In this document: piece by piece, positions 1 to 7,015 of the stretch
Layout of the letters: the number at the start of each line of letters is the position of its first letter
How positions within the stretch are numbered: position 1 is the first letter of the stretch
NCBI GenBank assembly: GCA_002779605.1
Contig: PEWE01000028.1
Coordinates: 1-43,616, forward strand
DNA: 43,616 bases
Direction of reading: 5' to 3'
Source: Zetaproteobacteria bacterium CG06_land_8_20_14_3_00_59_53
GTDB taxonomy: Bacteria > Pseudomonadota > Zetaproteobacteria > Mariprofundales > Mariprofundaceae
Translations under genes and position numbers: made by a program
Notes under the pieces: model-generated
Told to the model about the DNA's origin: nothing
Seen by the model: only the letters and a program-made list of their open reading frames with translations
Databases searched by the model: none

Positions 1-324
1 TGACACCTGCCGCCTATGCAAAGCAATTAGCTGCAAAATCGGCTACAGTGAGGTCCGGACTCTAAACGGGACTGCTACTCAAGATGGGGTGACGTCGTTC
101 CCACTGCATAAGAGCCAGCGCCTGAGATTCGCTGCGTGGTTCGATAACAAGCATAAAACACTGTACTTTTCCAAGACTGCTTTTGCCATTCACAATCGAA
201 ACCACTTCGGTTATGTTGCTTCATCCGGCACTGGCAAAGCCTTGCCGACACAGGGAGCCGATTGGCATGACGTCACATGCAAACGGTAAATGGCTTGTGC
301 ATTCGTCTATCGGGGAGGGTTTCA
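1..324. other. Leading stretch without a supported gene
   Basis: I see no convincing coding region here. Short open frames exist, but they lack a clear ribosome binding site and recognisable protein features. The last 15 bases hold the purine-rich ribosome binding site of the barrel gene. A TGACGTCA palindrome lies near 269-276, but I cannot assign it to a regulator. Confidence 0.5.
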
Positions 325-1233
325 ATGCGCTGGATGCGAACCGCTTTGTCGATTGCCGGAATGATTTCCACCTGCTTTCTATCTGCCGGTTCGGCGCATG
401 CGCAAACAGAGTGGGCCGAATGGATCGCGGATGCCGAAATTGAAAGCAGCACTGACGACAACATCAATCATGGCGTATTTGCTTCCGAAAAACGCAGCGA
501 TACATCGTATACCCCCAAACTGACCGCCGGCCGTATCCTGCAGCTTGCAGATTATTCCCGACTAAGCCTGACAGGCCGATATACAGCCGAATTGCATAAC
601 AACATCCGGCAACTGAGCTCGCACAATTTCGGCGGGACTCTGGCCATACAGCACAAATTCGGCCTCGGGCCGTTTGTGCCATGGCTTCGCGCAAACGCCT
701 CGGCCATGCGCATCAACTCCAGAAGCAATATCCGCGACGGACAATCATATATTTTCGGCCTGCAAGCCGGAAAACGCCTGAATGATCGCCTGTCGCTGCG
801 CCTGGCATATAGCCACGACATCCGCAAAGGCCCGGCTTCAAGCCCTGTAAGCGGCATTACCCCTAACCCGGGCGGCAGGGTTTTCGATATGCAGGGCAAT
901 AGCGCATCGCTGGGCCTCGATGCGCTGCTAACGGAAAGAACCCTGCTTCGCGTGGGCTATACCTTCCGCAGGGGGGATATCGTCGCCACGCGCGCCTGGA
1001 ATCCGGCAACCGCCTCCAGCCCTTATGTACTGGCGGTAACGACCGATGATGCCATCCCCGGAACGGCCTATCGGCTGAATGCACAGGTGCATACGTATCG
1101 AGCCGACATCAGCCATTCCTTTCTCGATGGCCACGCTTCCGCCGATATCGGCTACGAACGCCGCAGCAGCAAAACCGGCCTGTTCACCTACACAAACAAT
1201 ATCTTCCGCGCCAATGTCATTTACAGCTATTAA
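325..1233 (+). CDS. Predicted outer-membrane beta-barrel protein, function unknown
   Basis: A 302-residue exported protein. I chose the ATG at 325 because a strong GGGGAGGG ribosome binding site sits 6-13 bases upstream and because it places a signal peptide at the N-terminus: MRWMR, a hydrophobic stretch, then an AHA-Q cleavage site near residue 26. The mature part has alternating polar and hydrophobic segments rich in Tyr, Arg and Ser (for example RLSLTGRYTAEL and LLRVGYTFRRGD) and ends in a C-terminal aromatic residue (VIYSY), as outer-membrane barrels do. The next gene overlaps its 3' end, so they are probably cotranscribed. Its partners, a cupredoxin-like protein and a membrane cyclase, suggest a role in sensing or envelope function, not shown by the sequence. 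It could also be a porin-like channel. Confidence 0.75.
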   Translation: MRWMRTALSIAGMISTCFLSAGSAHAQTEWAEWIADAEIESSTDDNINHGVFASEKRSDTSYTPKLTAGRILQLADYSRLSLTGRYTAELHNNIRQLSSHNFGGTLAIQHKFGLGPFVPWLRANASAMRINSRSNIRDGQSYIFGLQAGKRLNDRLSLRLAYSHDIRKGPASSPVSGITPNPGGRVFDMQGNSASLGLDALLTERTLLRVGYTFRRGDIVATRAWNPATASSPYVLAVTTDDAIPGTAYRLNAQVHTYRADISHSFLDGHASADIGYERRSSKTGLFTYTNNIFRANVIYSY

Positions 1234-1933
1234 TCCACCCCTGATTCTACAGAGCGGAGATTGCCGGCTTTGCGGAATAATCGCGATCCGCCTTCTTTTG
1301 GTGATCATCGTGTGCCTGCTGCCTGCACAAACGGCTCGCGCAGGCGAACTGCTGTTCAGCGTCAGCGAAGCATCGGGCAGCCCTGTGCAGGATGCGGTGG
1401 TATTCGCCACACCACTGGGAAACATCGACACGGCGCAAGACAAAACCACCACAGTCGCCATAGATCAGATCGACAAGGAATATGTGGACATGGTGACGAT
1501 CGTACAAAAAAACACCGGCATCGTTTTCCCCAACCACGACAACATCCGCCACCATGTGTATTCCTTCTCGCCAGCCAAAACCTTTGAAATCCCCTTATAT
1601 CTGGGCACTCCGCGGGAGCCGGTCATCTTCGACCAGACAGGCCCGGTATCACTCGGCTGCAATATTCACGACTGGATGTCAGGCTATATCTATGTAGTCG
1701 ATACACCGTATTTCGCCAAGACAGGAGAGGATGGTCTGGCAAGGCTGGAACTGCCCGCCGGAGAGTACCGGATCGGGATCTGGCATTTCCGCATGAAGGG
1801 CCCGGCAAGCGCAACCGGCCAAATGGTCAGCGTGGGTAGCGGGGCTGTGCAATTGAATAACGTCATCACGCTGAACAGGGTCTGGAGAGCGGTGCGCGGC
1901 CCGGCTGATAATCGTCTGGGAGGCTACCGCTGA
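1214..1933 (+). CDS. Periplasmic cupredoxin-like protein (methylamine-utilisation-protein type)
   Basis: About 239 residues from the ATG at 1214, which overlaps the barrel gene by 20 bases. The start is uncertain: TTG or GTG codons near 1300, inside the hydrophobic segment, are alternatives. A signal-peptide-like hydrophobic stretch (residues 22-38) is followed by a mature region that begins near AGELLFSV. A probable type 1 copper site is visible: His113/His114, then Cys149, His152 and Met155 in GCNIHDWM. Proteins of this type are usually annotated as methylamine utilisation proteins, but there are no methylamine genes here, so that name should not be read as function. A carboxypeptidase-regulatory-like segment follows (LPAGEYRIGIWH). 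It lies between the barrel gene and the cyclase, which suggests that it works with them at the periplasmic face. Confidence 0.75.
   Translation: MSFTAINPPLILQSGDCRLCGIIAIRLLLVIIVCLLPAQTARAGELLFSVSEASGSPVQDAVVFATPLGNIDTAQDKTTTVAIDQIDKEYVDMVTIVQKNTGIVFPNHDNIRHHVYSFSPAKTFEIPLYLGTPREPVIFDQTGPVSLGCNIHDWMSGYIYVVDTPYFAKTGEDGLARLELPAGEYRIGIWHFRMKGPASATGQMVSVGSGAVQLNNVITLNRVWRAVRGPADNRLGGYR
1918..1932 (+). promoter_or_regulatory. Ribosome binding site and probable CTG start of the cyclase
   Basis: GGGAGG at 1918-1923 is followed after six bases by CTG at 1930, which overlaps the TGA stop of the cupredoxin gene as CTGA. This is the same geometry as the common ATGA coupling, with CTG in place of ATG. 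No ATG, GTG or TTG exists in this frame between the in-frame TAA at 1909 and the GTG at 2080. Confidence 0.6.
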
Positions 1934-3849
1934 GGCTGAGGCTGCAATTCAGAAGCTTCCAGAGCCGGCTGCTGTTCTTCTTCGCCGGCCTGCTGGGCGT
2001 TTTTATTATCAGCTTCTTCAGCGCCGTTCACCAAGCCATTCTGGATAGCACTAAGGCGCAGATTGTTGCGGATCTGGAAGTGGCGGAACGGGTATTCGAG
2101 CAACTGATGCAAAGCAGACGTCAGAAGCTGGCTGACGGGGCTCGCGTATTATCGGCTGATTATGCATTCAAACAGGCCATAGCCACCGGCGACCGAGATA
2201 CGTTGCTTTCTGCCCTGAATAATCTGCGGAACCGGATCGGCGCTGATAGCATGCAGCTTGTATCGATGGATGCACTGCTTAAGGCCGATACCTCCCGCCC
2301 GGATGCCTATGGCGGGCCCTTTGAATTCGCCTCCCTGATTGAGCTGGCGGAACAGAGCGGGGAAGCATCGGGCATTGTGTTCCAAGGAAACGAAACCCAT
2401 CAGGCAGTTGTCGTGCCCCTGTTGGCCCCCGATCCGGTTGCCTGGCTGTGCATCACCTTCCGCATCGGTGCGGCGCTGGTCGGGGAACTCAAGGCAACCA
2501 CGCATGCAGATATCTCCCTGCTTCATCTCCGCGACAACAAGGCTGAGCTCATTGCCTCCACATTACCTATGCCTATGCAGCATGAATTATCCGCAAACCC
2601 GACTGGCATCATGTCTTCGATTAGCGAGCCTGTGATGCTCATAATGGGGGGCAGCGAGCATGTAAGCCGCGGTTCAATCCTGCAGCAGAACGGACACGGA
2701 GTCGTGCTGGCCGTCTTACAGCGCTCGATGCAGGAAGCGCTGCAAGCGTTCTATCGATTGCGCTCCATGCTGCTGCTGATATCCCTGCTGGGTCTTGTAT
2801 TGACGGCAGCCGGTATCTTCTGGCTGAGCCGATCGGTAACGCGGCCGGTAAAGCTGCTGGCCGAAGGGGTCCGGGAAATCGAGCAGCATCGTTTCGAACA
2901 TCGCATATCCATGGACCGGCAGGACGAGTTCGGCAATCTCGCGGGAGCTTTCAACAACATGGCCGAAGGACTCGTCGAACGGGACAAGGTGCGTGATCTG
3001 CTCGGCAAGGTTGTCTCTCCGGAGGTGGCGCACGAATTAATGCGTTCGGAGGTAAAGCTCGGGGGTGAAGAGCGTAGCATGACCGCCTTCTTCTCCGACA
3101 TCGCGGGATTCACGTCGATATCGGAGGCAATGCAGGCACCCGATCTTGTGCAGTTGCTTAACGAATACCTCACTGCCATGGGCGAAATCATTCAGCAATG
3201 CGGCGGTGTGATCGACAAATATATCGGCGATGCCATCGTAGCGTTCTGGGGTGCCCCCGTTACGAATGAGCAACATGCAGAGCATGCTGTTCGCGCCGCC
3301 GTACGAATGCAAAAAAGGCTTGAGGAACTTCGCCAGCAATGGCGCGAACAGGGTAGAACCGAGCTGTTCGTGCGCATGGGCATCAATTCAGGAGCCATGG
3401 TTGTCGGCAATATGGGTTCCAGAGACCGGATGGATTACACAATGATCGGCGACGCAGTCAATCTGGCTGCCCGGCTTGAAGGCGCGAACAAATACTACGG
3501 CAGCACCATTCTGGTTTCCGAATTCACCCATGCGATGATCCAAGAAGTTTTTCTGTGCCGTGAACTCGACCGGATTCGCGTGCAGGGAAAAAACGACGCC
3601 ATCCGCATCTATGAAGTCATCGCCGAGATAGATAATGCCAGCCCCATGATGCGGGATTCAGCGGCAAGATTTGAGGAAGCCTTGCGGGCCTTCCGCCGCA
3701 TGCGATTCGAAGAGGCCGCCCCCCTGTTTAAACATTGCATCGAAACCACCGGCGACCCGGCCAGCCAACTGTATCTGCAACGCATCACCGACCTTGTCGC
3801 GAACCCGCCGGCTGCAAACTGGGACTGGACTTATCACATCAGCAAATAG
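1930..3849 (+). CDS. Membrane-bound class III adenylate/guanylate cyclase with periplasmic sensor and HAMP
   Basis: About 639 residues. The first ATG/GTG/TTG candidate in frame (GTG 2080) would remove an evident first membrane helix. The frame is open from 1912 and offers only CTG starts; CTG 1930 lies six bases after GGGAGG and overlaps the upstream stop as CTGA. Order: helix near residues 13-32, periplasmic sensor region about 33-275 (possibly Cache-like), second helix about 278-299, HAMP about 300-352, cyclase domain about 385-560, and a short helical tail. Catalytic residues look complete: metal-binding Asp390 (FSDIAGF) and Asp434 (IGDAIVAFW), adenine-selecting Lys430, Asn511 and Arg515 (VNLAARLE). 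Thr504 at the second specificity position is the class IIIb pattern, a group with bicarbonate-stimulated members. ATP is the likelier substrate. A perfect 7-bp hairpin follows at 3883-3899. Confidence 0.9.
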   Translation: MRLRLQFRSFQSRLLFFFAGLLGVFIISFFSAVHQAILDSTKAQIVADLEVAERVFEQLMQSRRQKLADGARVLSADYAFKQAIATGDRDTLLSALNNLRNRIGADSMQLVSMDALLKADTSRPDAYGGPFEFASLIELAEQSGEASGIVFQGNETHQAVVVPLLAPDPVAWLCITFRIGAALVGELKATTHADISLLHLRDNKAELIASTLPMPMQHELSANPTGIMSSISEPVMLIMGGSEHVSRGSILQQNGHGVVLAVLQRSMQEALQAFYRLRSMLLLISLLGLVLTAAGIFWLSRSVTRPVKLLAEGVREIEQHRFEHRISMDRQDEFGNLAGAFNNMAEGLVERDKVRDLLGKVVSPEVAHELMRSEVKLGGEERSMTAFFSDIAGFTSISEAMQAPDLVQLLNEYLTAMGEIIQQCGGVIDKYIGDAIVAFWGAPVTNEQHAEHAVRAAVRMQKRLEELRQQWREQGRTELFVRMGINSGAMVVGNMGSRDRMDYTMIGDAVNLAARLEGANKYYGSTILVSEFTHAMIQEVFLCRELDRIRVQGKNDAIRIYEVIAEIDNASPMMRDSAARFEEALRAFRRMRFEEAAPLFKHCIETTGDPASQLYLQRITDLVANPPAANWDWTYHISK

Positions 3850-3902
3850 CTCCGCATGGTAAACAACTGCAGCACGCATTTTCTGCATCACCGATGCAGC
3901 TG

Positions 3903-3911
3903 TGCTATATA
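3903..3911 (+). promoter_or_regulatory. Possible extended -10 promoter for the aldehyde dehydrogenase
   Basis: TGCTATATA matches an extended -10 element. The -35 region is poor and falls in the CTGCATC/GATGCAG inverted repeat at 3883-3899, which could be an operator or simply an end-of-transcript hairpin. If used, the start site would be close to 3917 and the mRNA would begin with the stem-loop at 3918-3939. Confidence 0.3.
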
Positions 3912-3917
3912 GGGAGT

Positions 3918-3944
3918 AACGCCCTTTTAACCGGGCGTTTTTTT
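3918..3944 (+). terminator. Rho-independent terminator after the cyclase operon
   Basis: A 7-bp stem, AACGCCC (3918-3924) with GGGCGTT (3933-3939), an eight-base loop and a run of seven T (3938-3944). It sits 68 bases after the cyclase stop and just before the dehydrogenase ribosome binding site (AGGGAG, 3945-3950). Confidence 0.75.
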
Positions 3945-3958
3945 AGGGAGCCGCAATC

Positions 3959-5401
3959 ATGCCCAAGGTACCGCATTTCTATCTTTGGATTCATGGCGAA
4001 GCCCGTTCCGGGGCTGAAGAGTTCGAGGTGCACAACCCGTACAACGATAGCTGTGTGGCCACTGTGTCGATGGCGGGACACAGGCATGTGCAGGATGCCG
4101 TGGCCTCGGCGCGCGAGGCGGCTGTTCAGCTGGCAGACATGTCGCGCTATACACGCAGTGTTCTACTCCAGGACATCGCCGCAGGGCTTGATGACGCGCG
4201 CGGGGAAATCATTGATGCGCTGGTGGTCGAGGGGGGCAAGCCGCGCATGTTCGCCGAGCAGGAGTTCGAGCGCAGCCTTGCGGTATTTTCCTGGGCTGCG
4301 GAAGAGGCACGGCGCTTCAGCGGCGAGATCATTCCGATGGACGGCATGCAGCGCGGCGAAGGGTATGAGGGCTACACGCGGCGCGAACCGATTGGCCCGA
4401 TACTTGGCATCTGCCCTTTCAACTTCCCGCTGAATCTGGTGGCGCACAAGATCGCCCCGGCTCTCGCCGTGGGGAATCCGATCATCATCAAGCCGGCAAG
4501 CGACACACCGATTTCCGCCCTGCTGCTGGCCCGCATCATCAGCGAAGCGGGTGCTCCGGCCGGCAGCGTGAATGTGCTGCCCATGCCGCATGCGGAGGTG
4601 GATGGGTTACTGGCCGGAGAGGATATCCGCATGCTCAGCTTCACCGGCAGCCCGGATGTGGGCTGGGCGCTGAAGAAACAGGCTGTGAAGCAGCGCGTAG
4701 CCCTCGAACTGGGTGGCAATTCCGGAACCATCATCGACACATTGGCCGATCTTGCCTTTGCCGCTGCCCGCTGTGCCATCGGGGGATTCGCGCAGGCCGG
4801 GCAATCCTGCATCGCCGTGCAGCGCATCTATGTGCAGCAGTCGGTGTACGAGCCCTTTCTGAAACTGCTGAAGCGGGAAACCGGAAAGCTCGGTGTCGGA
4901 GATCCCCGCCAGAATGGCATTGCGGTCGGTCCGTTGATTAACAAGGCAGCGGCGGATCGCGTGATGGACCTGATTAAACAGGCGGAAGCAGACGGGGCAA
5001 TCATCGCACATGGCGGCAAGCGCAAACGCCTTGGCTCGGGCAATGTCATCGAGCCGACTATTCTCACCGATGTGCATGAGAACATGGACGTATGCAGATC
5101 CGAGGTGTTCGGCCCGGTGGTCACGGTCACCCCGTTCGAAGAAATAGAAACGGCGGTGGGCTGGATCAACCGCTCCGATTACGGGCTGCAAGCGGCCATC
5201 TTCAGCTTCGATACGCGGCATATCCAGTATGCCGTGCAGGCGCTTAAAGTCGGCGGTGTGGTGGTCAACGACTTCCCCACCTACCGTGTGGATCATATGC
5301 CCTACGGCGGTGTGAAGTCTTCAGGCATCGGCCGCGAAGGGATTCTCCCCGCGATGCTTGAGATGAGCGAGGAAAAGATGGTGGTCATCCGCCGCTCCTA
5401 G
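3959..5401 (+). CDS. NAD(P)-dependent aldehyde dehydrogenase family protein
   Basis: A 480-residue protein of the usual length for the aldehyde dehydrogenase superfamily, which oxidises an aldehyde to the acid with NAD(P). The ATG at 3959 follows AGGGAG at an eight-base spacing. Catalytic residues are visible: oxyanion Asn155 in CPFNFPLN, cofactor-contacting Lys178 in IIIKPAS, general base Glu250 in ELGGNSG and nucleophile Cys284 in QAGQSC. The C-terminal part (EVFGPVVTV, PYGGVKSSGIGREG) is also typical. The sequence resembles the lactaldehyde/succinate-semialdehyde/GapN-like branch, but I cannot assign the substrate. It stands alone between a terminator and a secreted-protein gene, so context gives no pathway. 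Confidence 0.92.
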   Translation: MPKVPHFYLWIHGEARSGAEEFEVHNPYNDSCVATVSMAGHRHVQDAVASAREAAVQLADMSRYTRSVLLQDIAAGLDDARGEIIDALVVEGGKPRMFAEQEFERSLAVFSWAAEEARRFSGEIIPMDGMQRGEGYEGYTRREPIGPILGICPFNFPLNLVAHKIAPALAVGNPIIIKPASDTPISALLLARIISEAGAPAGSVNVLPMPHAEVDGLLAGEDIRMLSFTGSPDVGWALKKQAVKQRVALELGGNSGTIIDTLADLAFAAARCAIGGFAQAGQSCIAVQRIYVQQSVYEPFLKLLKRETGKLGVGDPRQNGIAVGPLINKAAADRVMDLIKQAEADGAIIAHGGKRKRLGSGNVIEPTILTDVHENMDVCRSEVFGPVVTVTPFEEIETAVGWINRSDYGLQAAIFSFDTRHIQYAVQALKVGGVVVNDFPTYRVDHMPYGGVKSSGIGREGILPAMLEMSEEKMVVIRRS

Positions 5402-5528
5402 GCTGCACGTAGCCGCATCGAACCGCTGCAGCGACACAGTTTTACAATCTTTTTCAATCACACGACCCGCGTTTACATCCGGACGGCAAGACTGCCTCCC
5501 ATGATTCCCGCGAATCAAGGAGACAGCC

Positions 5529-6260
5529 ATGCAAACACGAATCATTCATTTCACCCTGCCGGCCCTGCTTGCCTGTGCGACAGCCCTTTTGCCCGCGCCG
5601 GCCTTTGCCGACCGCGACAACGGCGTTAAGCAGCAAAACCGTCAGCAGCATGAACAGCGCGTTGAACGCCGGGATACACGCAGGCAGGACGTCCGCAGAC
5701 AACATGCCGGAGCCTACCGGCAACCCGCCGTTCGCCTTGCCGAGAACCGCCATATAGAAAGCCGTAAGACATACTACAATGTGCGCCGCCTGCCGGTGCA
5801 CCAACCCGTCCGTATCGAAAGGCCACATGAGGTCTACCGCAGCACATGGAGGCCGGTGCCGCGCTATCGCCATTACCGCGGCATCCCCGTGTACCGCCAG
5901 CACGGCCACCGCTATCCGGGCTTCGGCTTCTACTACAGCGATGATGATGCCTTCCGCTGGCTGGCGTTCACCGCACTGACCCTGGCCGTGTTCGACCATC
6001 TCGACGAACAGCAGCAGCGCCTGCACGAGCAGGCCTTCATCCGCGCCACCACGGCCGATACCGGCGACACCATCTACTGGGAGGATAATCACAGCTCCGG
6101 CTCGATCACCGTCACCGGCATCTGGTACGACGCGCGCGGTCGCCAGTGCCGCGATCTGGAACAGAAGGTCAGCAGCAGGAACCGTACGGACATCAATCGC
6201 AACACCCTCTGTGAAGGCAGGAACGGAACCTGGGTGGTGAACAATAGAGCCCTGCGCTGA
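5529..6260 (+). CDS. Secreted Arg/His-rich protein with C-terminal surface-antigen-like segment
   Basis: A 243-residue exported protein. The ATG at 5529 follows AAGGAGA (5517-5523). The signal peptide ends at about AFA-D (residue 27). Residues 30-140 are very rich in Arg, His, Gln and Tyr (RRDTRRQDVRRQH and similar) and are probably flexible and basic. A short hydrophobic stretch (FRWLAFTALTLAVF) follows. The last 60 residues contain two cysteines in the pattern RQCRDLEQ...LCEGRNGTW, which resembles the C-terminal segment of 17-kDa surface-antigen-type envelope proteins. The function is unknown. A terminator shared with the convergent pgl gene lies directly downstream. Confidence 0.75.
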   Translation: MQTRIIHFTLPALLACATALLPAPAFADRDNGVKQQNRQQHEQRVERRDTRRQDVRRQHAGAYRQPAVRLAENRHIESRKTYYNVRRLPVHQPVRIERPHEVYRSTWRPVPRYRHYRGIPVYRQHGHRYPGFGFYYSDDDAFRWLAFTALTLAVFDHLDEQQQRLHEQAFIRATTADTGDTIYWEDNHSSGSITVTGIWYDARGRQCRDLEQKVSSRNRTDINRNTLCEGRNGTWVVNNRALR

Positions 6261-6280
6261 AAGACGATGACAGCAAAGGA

Positions 6281-6305
6281 AAAAGGCGGCTCAAAGCCGC
6301 CTTTT
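6281..6305. terminator. Bidirectional rho-independent terminator between convergent genes
   Basis: AAAAGGCGGC (6281-6290) pairs with GCCGCCTTTT (6296-6305) around a five-base loop. A T-run follows on the plus strand and the A-run gives a T-run on the minus strand, so it can end both the secreted-protein transcript and the pentose-phosphate operon. Confidence 0.85.
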
Positions 6306-6328
6306 TTCATGATATCCGGCAGGCTGAC

Positions 6329-7006
6329 TCAGGCTGGAAACGCATCTCCTGCGGCATCGCGGTCAATGTACCAGATCGCATTTTTCACCCTTGCCACAGG
6401 CAGTTGCTCACCGGCACGGATGCGGGCGATGGCCTCCTGCTTCCCCTTGCCGGCCGAAAGAACCAGCACATGGCAGGCGGCATTGAGCACGGCATATCCC
6501 ACAGTGACGCGCTCGGGCGGCGGCTTCGGGGAATCGGATACACCGAAGGCCAGGCGTCCGTCATTCAACGAAGGCTTGCCGGGAAACAGACTGCAGGTAT
6601 GGCCGTCCTCGCCCATGCCGAGATGCACGACATCCATGCGGCCAACGCATGCGAGCTCTGCAGCATACAATCGCGCGCCCTCTTCAGGGCCGAGCTCGGC
6701 ATGCATGCGGTGGATCTGCACATGTGGAATGGCGACATGCGATAACAGCGCCTCGTCGGCCATGCAATCATTGCGATCAGGATGATCTGCAGGAACGCAG
6801 CGCTCGTCGCCAAACCAGATGTGCATGCGCGACCAGTCGAGCTGCATACCGCGCATGACCTCATAGCACTGCCTCGGGGAGGTACCTCCGGCCAGCACCA
6901 GATGGCACACCCCGCGCTCCGCGATCGCCTGATTGCAAGCTTTCACGGTCCATTCGGCTGCGACCCGGGCCAGTGCCATCGCATCGGCGAAAATCTCTAC
7001 CTGCAT
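6329..7006 (-). CDS. pgl: 6-phosphogluconolactonase
   Basis: A 225-residue cytoplasmic enzyme that hydrolyses 6-phosphogluconolactone to 6-phosphogluconate, the second step of the oxidative pentose-phosphate pathway. It has the normal DevB/Pgl length and motifs: the phosphate-binding LAGGTSPRQCYE near residue 38, GDERCVP near 67 and GMGEDGHTCSLFP near 130, with the catalytic His in GHT. It is the last gene of the minus-strand cluster, nine bases after the unregulated zwf, and is followed by the shared terminator. The assignment is secure because all neighbours belong to the same pathway. Confidence 0.95.
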   Translation of the reverse strand: MQVEIFADAMALARVAAEWTVKACNQAIAERGVCHLVLAGGTSPRQCYEVMRGMQLDWSRMHIWFGDERCVPADHPDRNDCMADEALLSHVAIPHVQIHRMHAELGPEEGARLYAAELACVGRMDVVHLGMGEDGHTCSLFPGKPSLNDGRLAFGVSDSPKPPPERVTVGYAVLNAACHVLVLSAGKGKQEAIARIRAGEQLPVARVKNAIWYIDRDAAGDAFPA

Positions 7007-7015
7007 GTCTTTCCC

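Noticed and set aside
231-247. Sigma-54 promoter before the barrel gene (TGGCAAAGCCTTGCC)
   Set aside because: GG and GC are nine bases apart rather than ten, which normally abolishes the promoter.
1214-1933. Methylamine metabolism role for the cupredoxin-like protein
   Set aside because: The family label is inherited; no methylamine dehydrogenase or related genes are present, and the neighbours are a barrel protein and a cyclase.
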